Shown here: piece by piece, positions 50,132 to 58,927 of the stretch
Numbering within the stretch: the first letter of the stretch is position 1
Layout: every line of letters starts with the position of its first letter
Assembly: GCA_903875045.1 (NCBI GenBank)
Contig: CAIQUS010000173.1
Coordinates: forward strand, 1 to 64,000
DNA length: 64,000 bases
Direction: 5' to 3'
Origin: an uncultured Bacteroidales bacterium
GTDB taxonomy: Bacteria > Bacteroidota > Bacteroidia > Bacteroidales > FEN-979
Position numbers and translations under genes: made by a program
The notes under the pieces: generated by a model
Told to the model about the DNA's origin: nothing
What the model saw: the letters and a program-made list of their open reading frames with translations, nothing else
Database searches by the model: none

Positions 50132-51844
50132 ATGATATCTCTGCCTTTACTTGACATTCAGGATTTAGCCGTAAGTTTTACATCCGGTCACCAGGAACTT
50201 ACCGTTGTTGATCACATATCGTTCCGGTTGAATGAATCGGAAACCCTTGCCGTTGTGGGAGAATCGGGCTCGGGAAAAACAGTTTCAGCCCTGGCGGTGT
50301 TAAAATTGATCCCCACACCACCCGGAAACATATCAAGTGGAAAAATATTTTTCAGGAATCGCGAAGGGCATGTTCAGGATCTCCTGATGCTTGATGACCG
50401 GGCTATGCAGAAGATCAGGGGGCGATCGATTTCCATGATTTTCCAGGAGCCGATGACCTCGCTGAATCCGGTTTTTACCTGCGGTGACCAGGTGATGGAA
50501 AGTTTGAGAATCCATTTGGCCTATACTAAAAAGCAGGCACAGGTAAAAGTACTCGACTTGTTCAATGAGGTAATGCTTCCCCGGGCGGCGGATGTTTTCA
50601 AATCCTATCCCCATCAACTGTCGGGCGGACAAAAGCAACGTGTCATGATTGCCATGGCCATTGCATGCAACCCTGATGTTTTGATTGCCGATGAACCAAC
50701 CACGGCACTCGACGTGACTGTTCAGAAAACCATTCTCGACCTGATGAAAAGCCTGCAGGTAAACAGAAAGATGAGCATCCTGTTTATTACCCATGATTTG
50801 GGGATCGTGGCGGGTTTTGCCGACAGGGTTTTGGTGATGAACAAAGGAAAAATTGTGGAGGAAGGCAGGGTTGCCGACATTTTTCAAAAGCCGCAACATC
50901 CCTATACCCGTGGGTTGCTGGCGTGCCGTCCGCCACTCGATGTGCGGTTGAACCGCCTTCCAACCATTGAAAAATACATGGCTGATGAGCGCGTTGATTC
51001 GGAAGGAGTCATTACGCCGCAGCAACGTAAAACAGCACATGAGCATCTTTATGCATCCGAACCAATTTTGATTGTTGAGCAACTCAGCAAGCAATTCGGA
51101 TCGTTTTCTGCCCTCAGCAAAGCAAACTTCCTGGTTTATCCAGGTGAAACCCTTGGAATTGTTGGGGAGTCGGGAAGCGGAAAAACCACCCTGGCAAGGG
51201 TTGTACTTGAACTTATCCCGGCCACTGAGGGAAAAATCATCTACCAGGGGCAGGATATTACGAAGCTTACAGCCGGTAACCTTAAAAAATTGCGCAAGGA
51301 TCTTCAGATTATTTTCCAGGATCCATATTCATCTTTGAATCCCAGGCTTGCCATCGGCCCTGCCATTCTTGAACCGATGAAAATTCATGGTCTGCATGGA
51401 AACGAGTTAAACAGAAAAGCCAGGGTGATGGAGTTGCTTGAGAAGGTTGGACTGAAGCCGGAACATTACTACCGGTATCCGCATGAGTTTTCGGGTGGTC
51501 AGCGGCAGCGGATCTGCATTGCGCGGGCGCTGGCTGTTGAGCCACGGCTGATCATTTGCGATGAGTCGGTTTCGGCGCTCGATGTTTCCATTCAGGCGCA
51601 GGTGTTGAATTTACTGAATGATTTAAAAAAGGACTTTGGACTTACGTATATTTTTATTTCCCATGATCTGTCGGTTGTAAAATTTATGTCGGACAGGCTG
51701 ATCGTGATGAGAAACGGAAAAATTGAGGAGACGGGAGAGGCGGATGAGGTGTATGCGAATCCACAGTCGGAATATACGAGGATGTTGCTGGCGGCGATCC
51801 CGGGGGGGAAGAATTACGAATTACGAATTACGAATGACGAGTGA
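50132..51844 (+). CDS. Fused dual ATPase of an oligopeptide/dipeptide ABC transporter (DppD-DppF type)
   Basis: 570 residues carrying two complete ABC domains. First: Walker A GESGSGKT near residue 45, signature LSGGQKQR, Walker B VLIADEPTTALD. Second: Walker A GESGSGKTT near residue 348, signature FSGGQRQR, Walker B LIICDESVSALD. Both have the extended C-terminal region of peptide/nickel ATPases (FQKPQHPYTRGLL, VYANPQSEYTRMLL). The permease and binding-protein genes are not adjacent. The last residues, KNYELRITNDE, are encoded by a 7-bp tandem repeat and are unlikely to be ancestral. Confidence 0.92.
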   Translation: MISLPLLDIQDLAVSFTSGHQELTVVDHISFRLNESETLAVVGESGSGKTVSALAVLKLIPTPPGNISSGKIFFRNREGHVQDLLMLDDRAMQKIRGRSISMIFQEPMTSLNPVFTCGDQVMESLRIHLAYTKKQAQVKVLDLFNEVMLPRAADVFKSYPHQLSGGQKQRVMIAMAIACNPDVLIADEPTTALDVTVQKTILDLMKSLQVNRKMSILFITHDLGIVAGFADRVLVMNKGKIVEEGRVADIFQKPQHPYTRGLLACRPPLDVRLNRLPTIEKYMADERVDSEGVITPQQRKTAHEHLYASEPILIVEQLSKQFGSFSALSKANFLVYPGETLGIVGESGSGKTTLARVVLELIPATEGKIIYQGQDITKLTAGNLKKLRKDLQIIFQDPYSSLNPRLAIGPAILEPMKIHGLHGNELNRKARVMELLEKVGLKPEHYYRYPHEFSGGQRQRICIARALAVEPRLIICDESVSALDVSIQAQVLNLLNDLKKDFGLTYIFISHDLSVVKFMSDRLIVMRNGKIEETGEADEVYANPQSEYTRMLLAAIPGGKNYELRITNDE

Positions 51845-51893
51845 CGAGTGGGCGAGTGGGCAAGTGGGCGAGTGGGCGAGTGGGCAAGTGGGC
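51811..51893 (+). repeat. Composite tandem array: GAATTAC heptads grading into GAGTGGGC octamers
   Basis: In order: GAATTAC x3 (51811-51831), GAATGAC, GAGTGAC, then six octamers GAGTGGGC or AAGTGGGC (51846-51893). The stop codon of the ABC ATPase gene lies in the fifth unit. The remainder of the gap to rnr (51894-52031) holds CGCCGCAGGTGCGG-type repeat words near 51970 and no gene. Confidence 0.92.
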
Positions 51894-52031
51894 GGGAAAA
51901 GGGCATAACAGACAAAGCTCGATGGGAGCTGCATTCTGGTAGTATATTAGCAGTAAACCCGGTTTACCGCGCCGCAGGTGCGGAATTATCATAGGGTAAA
52001 ATCACCCAAAGACAATTTTATTATTGAACGT

Positions 52032-54188
52032 ATGGCAAAGAAAAAAGGTTTAAGCGGGAGTGAGAAGAACACGTTTGTAAAATCGGTGCTGGATGTTTTC
52101 CTGAACAACCCGTACAGCAGTTTCAACTACAAACAGGTGGCGGGGAGGCTTGGCATCAAGGACCGTGCTAGCAAGGACCTGATCAGCCTGATCATCGGGC
52201 AGTTGTTTAAAAAACAGGAACTTGCTTTGAGCAAGCGGGGTAAATACCAGATCAACCAGGAGAGTGAGCGGTACACCAAAGAGGTTGTTACGACAATTTC
52301 CGGGACTGTTGACATGAAACAGACAGGAAAGGCTTACGTGATCCCGGAGGATAAATCGGAAGATGTTTTCATTGCTGCCACCAATACAAACCATGCCCTG
52401 CATGGCGACAAAGTGAAGGTGTTTATTTTTCCCAGGAGGAAAGGGCATAAACTGGAAGGAGAGATTGCTGAGATCCTTCGGCGGAATAAAAAGCAATTTG
52501 TCGGTACGATTGAGACATCCAAAAATTTTGCTTTTTTAAAACCGGATAACGCCACCATGCCGGTAGATATATTCATTCCCATTTCAAAATTGAACGGGGC
52601 AAAAAACGGGCAAAAAGTTGTCGTTGTCATTACTGAATGGCCTGCCCAGTCGGCCAATCCGTTTGGCGAGGTCAAGGAGGTCCTTGGAAAACCGGGAGAT
52701 AACCGGGTGGAGATGCAATCGATTCTGGCGGAGATAGATTTTCCATTATCCTTTTCACCCCAGGCGGAGAAGGAAGCGGCTTCATTTCCTGATGCAATTC
52801 CTGAGACCGAGATCAGTAAGCGAAAGGATTTCCGGCAGATTTTCACCATCACCATCGACCCCGAGGATGCGAAGGATTTTGACGATGCCATTTCATTGAG
52901 GGCGATGGACAATGGCCACTGGGAAATAGGGGTACATATTGCCGATGTGTCATATTATGTGAAACCCGGAATGGCCATTGAAGAGGAGGCCATCGAGCGA
53001 GGAACATCGGTTTATATGGTGGGCCGGACCATTCCCATGCTTCCTGAACGGTTGTCGAATGGCTTGTGTTCGCTAAAGCAGGGGGAGGACCGTTTGTGCT
53101 TTTCGGCTGTATTTGAAATGGACGAAAAGGCAAAAATTTATTCAGAGTGGTTTGGGAAAACCGTCATCAAGTCGAACCGGCGGTTTTCGTATGAAGAGGT
53201 TCAGGCGATCATCGAATCGGGAACAGGTGAATTTGCACAGGAGATAGCCGTTCTGAACAAAGTGGCGTTAAAACTCCGTCAGGATCGTTTTCAGAAGGGT
53301 TCATTTAATTTTGAAACCCAGGAGGTACGGTTTAAACTGGATGACCTTGGCAGGCCGGTGAGCATTTATCTGAGGGAGATGAAAGATGCCAATAAACTGA
53401 TCGAAGACTTCATGCTGCTGGCCAACCGCAAAGTGGCTGAATATATCGGGAAAAAGAGGGAAAACCAAACGGTAAAGACCTTTGTTTACCGGGTTCATGA
53501 TACCCCCAATCCGGAGAAGCTGGAAAATTTCACACAATTTGTGGAAAGGCTTGGCTATAAACTGAAAATCAGTTCAAAAAAATCGCTGGCCGACTCATTT
53601 AACAAATTGTTCAGCGACATCAAGGGAACCGGAACCGAGACGATGATTGAAACCATTGCCATCCGTACGATGTCAAAGGCGTATTATTCGACCAATAACA
53701 TCGGCCATTATGGTCTGGCATTTCCATTTTATTCGCACTTTACTTCGCCCATTCGCCGTTATCCCGATCTGATGGTCCACCGGTTATTGTTCGATTACAT
53801 GAACCACGCTCCATCGGTTTCCAAAGAAGTTTACGAACCGATGTGTGAGCATGCTTCGGAGATGGAGCGCCGGGCGGTAGATGCCGAGCGGATGTCGGTG
53901 AAATACAAACAGGCTGAATATATGCTGGATAAAGTAGGACAGCAATTTGACGCCCTCATTTCCGGCGTGAGCAAGTGGGGTATTTTTGCTGAAATTATCG
54001 GAACAAAATGTGAGGGGATGATCCGGCTGCGCGACCTGGAAGATGATTACTATTATCTCGATGAGGAGAATTACCAGATCATCGGTCAGCGGCATGGTTA
54101 CCGGTTCAAACTTGGCGATAAACTCAAAATCAGGGTGAAGCGCATCGACCTGGCCCGCAAGCAAATGGATTATGATTGGGTCTCCTGA
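52032..54188 (+). CDS. rnr: Ribonuclease R
   Basis: A 3'-5' exoribonuclease of the RNase II family, able to degrade structured RNA. 718 residues: N-terminal helix-turn-helix-like and cold-shock domains (about 1-230), RNB catalytic core with metal-binding aspartates in TIDPEDAKDFDDAI (about 275-290), HFTSPIRRYPDLMVHR, and a C-terminal S1 domain (about 630-715, ISGVSKWGIFAEI). A frame extension to 51978 has no conservation, so ATG 52032 is used. Confidence 0.95.
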   Translation: MAKKKGLSGSEKNTFVKSVLDVFLNNPYSSFNYKQVAGRLGIKDRASKDLISLIIGQLFKKQELALSKRGKYQINQESERYTKEVVTTISGTVDMKQTGKAYVIPEDKSEDVFIAATNTNHALHGDKVKVFIFPRRKGHKLEGEIAEILRRNKKQFVGTIETSKNFAFLKPDNATMPVDIFIPISKLNGAKNGQKVVVVITEWPAQSANPFGEVKEVLGKPGDNRVEMQSILAEIDFPLSFSPQAEKEAASFPDAIPETEISKRKDFRQIFTITIDPEDAKDFDDAISLRAMDNGHWEIGVHIADVSYYVKPGMAIEEEAIERGTSVYMVGRTIPMLPERLSNGLCSLKQGEDRLCFSAVFEMDEKAKIYSEWFGKTVIKSNRRFSYEEVQAIIESGTGEFAQEIAVLNKVALKLRQDRFQKGSFNFETQEVRFKLDDLGRPVSIYLREMKDANKLIEDFMLLANRKVAEYIGKKRENQTVKTFVYRVHDTPNPEKLENFTQFVERLGYKLKISSKKSLADSFNKLFSDIKGTGTETMIETIAIRTMSKAYYSTNNIGHYGLAFPFYSHFTSPIRRYPDLMVHRLLFDYMNHAPSVSKEVYEPMCEHASEMERRAVDAERMSVKYKQAEYMLDKVGQQFDALISGVSKWGIFAEIIGTKCEGMIRLRDLEDDYYYLDEENYQIIGQRHGYRFKLGDKLKIRVKRIDLARKQMDYDWVS

Positions 54189-54220
54189 TTTTTCGTGTTC
54201 ATATAACAAAAAAGCAAACC

Positions 54221-55963
54221 ATGAAGAAATCCTGTTTTTTTATCGTTGTGTTTTTTGCATTTGGTTATACACTGTATTCTCAGGTTATTCCCGGGAGCAT
54301 TGTTGATGAACCGGTTAACCCATACCTGGCCACGCCGGTCGCCGGTCATGTGAAAACCGTTCCAGTGGTCATTCTGAGGTATTTACCAACAACAGATGGA
54401 ATGAACCTTGATGTTGCGAAAGCAACGGATTATTGGGATTTAGGCTACATTACCCTCACACAACTGAAAGCCAATATCGATAAATATCTTGCCGGTTTAA
54501 AGTTTTCCCTGGAGGAGGGTTCAAAATTCCATGGATATAAAGATCCTTCCGCGGTTCCATATTTGGGATATAAGGTATTGAAATTCTGGACGATATATGA
54601 TCAAATCCCGATCAGTAGTACCTTTCAGCTTGGTACCGCCGGCGGATATCCGGTATATGAACCTGATTTCATACATGTTTACAACGATTTCGGACTTCAG
54701 CAATATATTGAAGCAAACGGTGTAGAAGAGATCTGGATTTGGTTTGGACAATGTGCCATGCCGGGCTGGCCTTCCTATAATCCGGCGATTCATCTACCTC
54801 AAAATTACGTGGAATTTGTTGAATCTAACATGGCAAGTCCGGTAACAGGAGATATTTCCAACAGCCACAGGTTTCCAAATGATATTCCTATCGCTTCGAA
54901 AACAGCGGTGGTGTATTGTTATAATTTTCGGAGATCCCAGGCTGAAGCTGTTCACAACCATGGCCATCAGCTGGAATCGATTTATAAATATACTGCAGAG
55001 CAGCAGGATGGCAACTATAACCTCTTCGTTCATGATTTCAGCGGATGGGGGGAGAACTACTCCACGCCACCATTGGGCCGTGCCGGAGATTGTCACCATC
55101 CGCCCAATACGACAGCAGATTATGATTACCTGAACACAACGCTTGTTCAGAGTGACATTGAAGACTGGAAACCGGCTGTCGGACAAAAGAAATGGGTCAA
55201 TGTGAATACCTGGGGCAATTTGAGTTATGCCTGGCCTGCAGGCTATAATTTTCCACAATTAACAGAATCACAATGGTATATTTACTGGATGCAGAATATG
55301 CCCGGCTACTGTTCCGCAATTCCATATAATTCGAATTATATGACCAACTGGTGGCAATTCACCTCCGACTGGGATTCCTGTAACATAAACGATGTAGGAT
55401 TGTATGCTGCAGTTTTGTCAAATTTACAGGTCAGCAATACAACCATCGCCGCAGGTACCGATAAATGTTTCAATGCCGCTCAAACGATCACGGTGGCAGG
55501 TGACGGGACCACTGTAAAAGTTGAAGGCGGAGGTACAGCAACCTTCATTTCAGGTCAAAAAGTCCTGCTTAAACCTGTGACGAAGGTATTGAGCGGTGGA
55601 TATCTGCATGCATATATCACCACAACTTCCGCCTATTGCGGTTCCGCGTTTAAACCACTTGTCGAAAACCCTGAAAACAGCGCAGATGATCCCCAGCCTG
55701 CTGATCAGAATCTGAAAATAAACCGGATCAGAATCTATCCAAACCCGGCCAGTGATTTTATCATGATCGAATTTGATCAAACCAAAACCCCGGCAGAGGT
55801 ATTCGTAAGCATATACAATATGAGCGGGAAACCTGTTCATCAGCAATGGATGAGAGGTGAGGGTATCCGGCAACTTCCTCTTACAGGTGTGCCTGCCGGG
55901 ATTTATCTGGTACAAGTTCAATCGGAGGGGCAGCCGGAGATTGTAAAAGTGATGAAATACTGA
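54221..55963 (+). CDS. Secreted protein of unrecognised family with His-rich motifs and T9SS type A sorting domain
   Basis: 580 residues: signal peptide (1-21, ending LYSQ), a large N-terminal domain of about 400 residues, a small beta domain, and a T9SS sorting domain (YPNPASDFIMIEF to the end). The large domain contains EAVHNHGHQLES (His245, His247, His249, Glu252) and GDCHHPPN (Cys291, His292, His293), together with EEIWIWFGQ. These look like a metal-binding or catalytic site, possibly of an HxxGHxxE kind, but I cannot name the family. An upstream start would overlap rnr; the ATG at 54221 fits the signal peptide. Confidence 0.75.
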   Translation: MKKSCFFIVVFFAFGYTLYSQVIPGSIVDEPVNPYLATPVAGHVKTVPVVILRYLPTTDGMNLDVAKATDYWDLGYITLTQLKANIDKYLAGLKFSLEEGSKFHGYKDPSAVPYLGYKVLKFWTIYDQIPISSTFQLGTAGGYPVYEPDFIHVYNDFGLQQYIEANGVEEIWIWFGQCAMPGWPSYNPAIHLPQNYVEFVESNMASPVTGDISNSHRFPNDIPIASKTAVVYCYNFRRSQAEAVHNHGHQLESIYKYTAEQQDGNYNLFVHDFSGWGENYSTPPLGRAGDCHHPPNTTADYDYLNTTLVQSDIEDWKPAVGQKKWVNVNTWGNLSYAWPAGYNFPQLTESQWYIYWMQNMPGYCSAIPYNSNYMTNWWQFTSDWDSCNINDVGLYAAVLSNLQVSNTTIAAGTDKCFNAAQTITVAGDGTTVKVEGGGTATFISGQKVLLKPVTKVLSGGYLHAYITTTSAYCGSAFKPLVENPENSADDPQPADQNLKINRIRIYPNPASDFIMIEFDQTKTPAEVFVSIYNMSGKPVHQQWMRGEGIRQLPLTGVPAGIYLVQVQSEGQPEIVKVMKY

Positions 55964-56091
55964 TTGGCAACCATTGATATTACCCGGCATCATATCCGCA
56001 AAAAACCCGGGCTTGATCGAAAAGAAAGCCTCTCCGGCTATCTTATTCAGCTTTAACACCGCAATAAGAATTAGCCGAATTCGTGCAAATT

Positions 56092-57285
56092 TTAGTACAA
56101 AAAACCAAACATCCAGAGGGGAATAATATTGTCAGAGCCTATTTCAATAGTATCTTTTACCACATAAGAGTTCAGAATATCTTTTATCTGTTTGGTTTGC
56201 TTGTTTTTTCCTCCTATTTCGAAAGTGTATTTATCCGCTATCAGGAAATCAGCATTTTTCGATGCATTTATTTTGTACTTCACATTGACCTGATTGAAGA
56301 AGAATGTTTCTCTGATATTTCCAATATTTACATTTTCTTCACCTTGATTATACATCAGATTTGAATTATTGAGATAAATTTTTTCAGGTTTGTTCAGACT
56401 GTTTATTCCTTTGTCAGGCATATAAAGCAACTGCACCAATTGAGCATTATTTAGTAAACCGATATATGTTTTCATCGTGTTTAAACTTATTCCTGTCCGC
56501 GAACTCAAACCGTTCATATTGGGTTTAAAAGGAACTGAACTGCTGACAATTCTTAACAGTTTTTTCAGATAAATAATATTTGCAGTTTGAATAAATGCAA
56601 ATTGAGGAATGTCAACCTCCAACACTGTTAGTATTATTTCGCTGAGTTTTTGGTGAAAGGATGATAAACTTTCTTTGAAAAACGGGTAGTATCCATGTCT
56701 CAAATAATCTTCGAAAAAAGCGAGAGGTTTTATTTTTTGAATGATCCCAACCGATAACTGAATATGATTGTTCAGAATTTCATCCAGGCTTAATATTGGA
56801 AATTTGAGATTGGTTTGAAAATGCAAATATTCTCTGAACGATAGTCCTGGCATTTCGTACACCACTGCTCTACGGCTTAAATCAACTTTTGTTTGCCGGA
56901 GATGTAATAATGACGAACCTGTGAAAATTATTTTCAAATCAGATAGATCATCGTAAATATTCTTTATTTCTGTTGTCCAGTTTGCATATTTGTGTACTTC
57001 ATCAATCACCAATAACTTACCGCCTTTTTTATAAAATACATCGGCTAAGTCATAAAGCCTATTGTCAGAAAAGTATAAATTATCTAAACTAACATAAAGA
57101 ACGCTGCTGTCAGGAGCATAATTCTGTTTAATATATTGCAAAACTAAGGTCGTTTTTCCAACACCTCTGCTTCCTTTGATGCCTATAATTCTGTTAGACC
57201 AATCAATTTCATTGATAAATTCCCGCACAATTTCAGTTTGAACAAAGGCGTATTTTTCATAAAATTTTTGTACCAGCTTTTCCAT
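56092..57285 (-). CDS. AAA+ ATPase with DUF4143 domain
   Basis: 397 residues: Walker A GSRGVGKTTL near residue 38, Walker B LLVIDEVHKY near residue 93, sensor-like IIFTGSSLLHL, and a C-terminal DUF4143 region with a winged-helix segment (LSSRTGISLNTMKTYIGLL) and nuclease-fold-like strands. Such archaeal-type ATPases are scattered in Bacteroidota and spread laterally. The gene and its flanks are visibly richer in A and T than the neighbours, and a toxin-antitoxin remnant lies just upstream, which suggests acquired DNA. Confidence 0.85.
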   Translation of the reverse strand: MEKLVQKFYEKYAFVQTEIVREFINEIDWSNRIIGIKGSRGVGKTTLVLQYIKQNYAPDSSVLYVSLDNLYFSDNRLYDLADVFYKKGGKLLVIDEVHKYANWTTEIKNIYDDLSDLKIIFTGSSLLHLRQTKVDLSRRAVVYEMPGLSFREYLHFQTNLKFPILSLDEILNNHIQLSVGIIQKIKPLAFFEDYLRHGYYPFFKESLSSFHQKLSEIILTVLEVDIPQFAFIQTANIIYLKKLLRIVSSSVPFKPNMNGLSSRTGISLNTMKTYIGLLNNAQLVQLLYMPDKGINSLNKPEKIYLNNSNLMYNQGEENVNIGNIRETFFFNQVNVKYKINASKNADFLIADKYTFEIGGKNKQTKQIKDILNSYVVKDTIEIGSDNIIPLWMFGFLY

Positions 57286-57380
57286 TATCCCAGCTTTATT
57301 TATGCAAAGATAATATATTATTTGTAATATGTCAATCTGTTGACGTTATTTTAATATTATAATATAATCGCATTGACATT

Positions 57381-57630
57381 TCAAAATTCAAAAGGTGTTT
57401 TTACTTTATGCGCTTTTCTTATGTCAATAGTGTGTTCTACTATTTCATCAGACAAGCCAAAGACAATCGAATCATTCATGAAATCAGCAAGCAATCGGGT
57501 GGCTTCTTTTGCTGTCCCATTCGTTGCGACTTTGTTCAATATGGTTTTGTAAATCCTCAGCAATTTTAATTGGCAGCATTCCGGCATATTTTTCGGAAAG
57601 TTTTGTTTTTGTCGAAATGTTTTTTTTGTC
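57381..57630 (-). pseudogene. Degraded VapBC-like toxin-antitoxin remnant
   Basis: In one frame STKTKLSEKYAGMLP and IAEDLQNHIEQSRNEW resemble the N-terminal part of small VapB-like antitoxins. In another frame FMNDSIVFGLSDEIVEHTI followed by RKAHKVKTP resembles the last third of a VapC PIN-domain toxin, stopping before the final acidic residues. The middle of the locus is missing and the antitoxin appears to start at ATT rather than ATG. Both halves are short and in different frames, so this is read as a deletion remnant. The adjacent 57763-57900 shows no gene. Confidence 0.5.
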
Positions 57631-57900
57631 CACACTGAGAACATTTCCACTCAAGGCCCGACAATGTGATGACAAATTCCAACCTGATGAAATATTTCTG
57701 ATTGTTAAGTGTTTCACGATCCTTAGGTATTTATTGAATAAAGTGTAGTGAAACGGTATCATATTTTATTCACCTGCATGATAAACAAGTTCATAAACTT
57801 ATTTATCGCACAATAGGAAAAATTTATGTGTTGTGTAAAATATAACAGCGCATCATCAGGCAAATGATGACGTATATTGTACCTTTAAAAAAAGCCACAG

Positions 57901-58803
57901 ATGAAAAAAATCGCATTTTTCAGCATCATTCTTCTGATTTTCGGCAACACATTGGTTGCCCAGGTAGCCGTGAACACCGATGGCTCCATCCCCGACAATT
58001 CATCCATGCTGGATGTTAAATCGACCACCAGGGGCGCTTTGATCCCCAGAATGACCCAAACGCAGATTTCGCTTATCCTGAATCCGGTCAATGGACTGCT
58101 GGTGTTTTGTACGACCGACAACAAGTTTTACGCGTATCTTTCCAATAACTCAACGTGGAAGGAAATTTTATACGGTCCCGGGAGCATTGCACCATTTTCC
58201 TGCGGTTCTTCCCTCACCATAAACCATGTAGCAGGAAACGTAGCACCGGTTAATAAAACAGTCACGTATGGCACTGTGACCAATATTCCCGGGGAACCTG
58301 TAAAATGCTGGATTACCAGAAATCTTGGTGCCAGTCATCAGGCAACGGCTATTGAAGACACCTCGGAGGCCTCGGCAGGCTGGTACTGGCAGTTTAACCG
58401 CAAGCAGGGGTATAAAACTATTCAAACAAACGTTACCCCATTCTGGACGATAACCAACATCAGCGAAAACTCCGATTGGGTTGAGGGCAATGATCCCTGT
58501 AACATGGAACTTGGCGGGGGCTGGAGAATACCAACTATTACGGAATGGGAAAATGTGATCAACTCCGGAGGTTGGAATAATTGGAACGGCCCATGGAACT
58601 CAGGGTTGAAAATACACGCTGCAGGAAATATATACTGCACGGATGGTTTACTTTATTATCGGGGTTATTACGGTTTTTACTGGAGTGGTACGCAGAACTA
58701 TAACTCCTCAGGCATGTTTCTGTGGTTCTATAGTCTGAACCTTTACCCGAGCAACCTTCCCAAAGCGGACGGCTTCTCTATCCGTTGCCTCAGACAAAAT
58801 TAA
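57901..58803 (+). CDS. Secreted FISUMP-domain protein
   Basis: 300 residues. Signal peptide ends LVAQ (1-20). QVAVNTDGSIPDNSSMLDVKS-type sequence then gives the short N-terminal module widespread in secreted Bacteroidota proteins. The C-terminal ~170 residues, with CWITRNLGAS, GGGWRIPTITEWENV, YYGFYWSGTQ and final GFSIRCLRQN, match the Fibrobacter succinogenes major paralogous domain. Function unknown; no T9SS sorting domain is visible. Confidence 0.82.
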   Translation: MKKIAFFSIILLIFGNTLVAQVAVNTDGSIPDNSSMLDVKSTTRGALIPRMTQTQISLILNPVNGLLVFCTTDNKFYAYLSNNSTWKEILYGPGSIAPFSCGSSLTINHVAGNVAPVNKTVTYGTVTNIPGEPVKCWITRNLGASHQATAIEDTSEASAGWYWQFNRKQGYKTIQTNVTPFWTITNISENSDWVEGNDPCNMELGGGWRIPTITEWENVINSGGWNNWNGPWNSGLKIHAAGNIYCTDGLLYYRGYYGFYWSGTQNYNSSGMFLWFYSLNLYPSNLPKADGFSIRCLRQN

Positions 58804-58910
58804 CCGTTCAGGTCATTCCGGAAGTTGTTAAATGCGAAGCTTAACGGCCTGTTTGTTCGACAAATTTTCCTTCCCGCATTAAAATAATTTCAGGATTGGT
58901 CATCTGATTG

Positions 58911-58918
58911 TATATTTG
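58911..58918 (+). promoter_or_regulatory. -7 element very close to a start codon
   Basis: TATATTTG matches TAnnTTTG, with TTTC 19 bases upstream as a weak -33. The expected transcription start is only a few bases before the ATG at 58928 (or 58934), so the mRNA would be leaderless or nearly so. Confidence 0.5.
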
Positions 58919-58927
58919 TGCAAAAAT

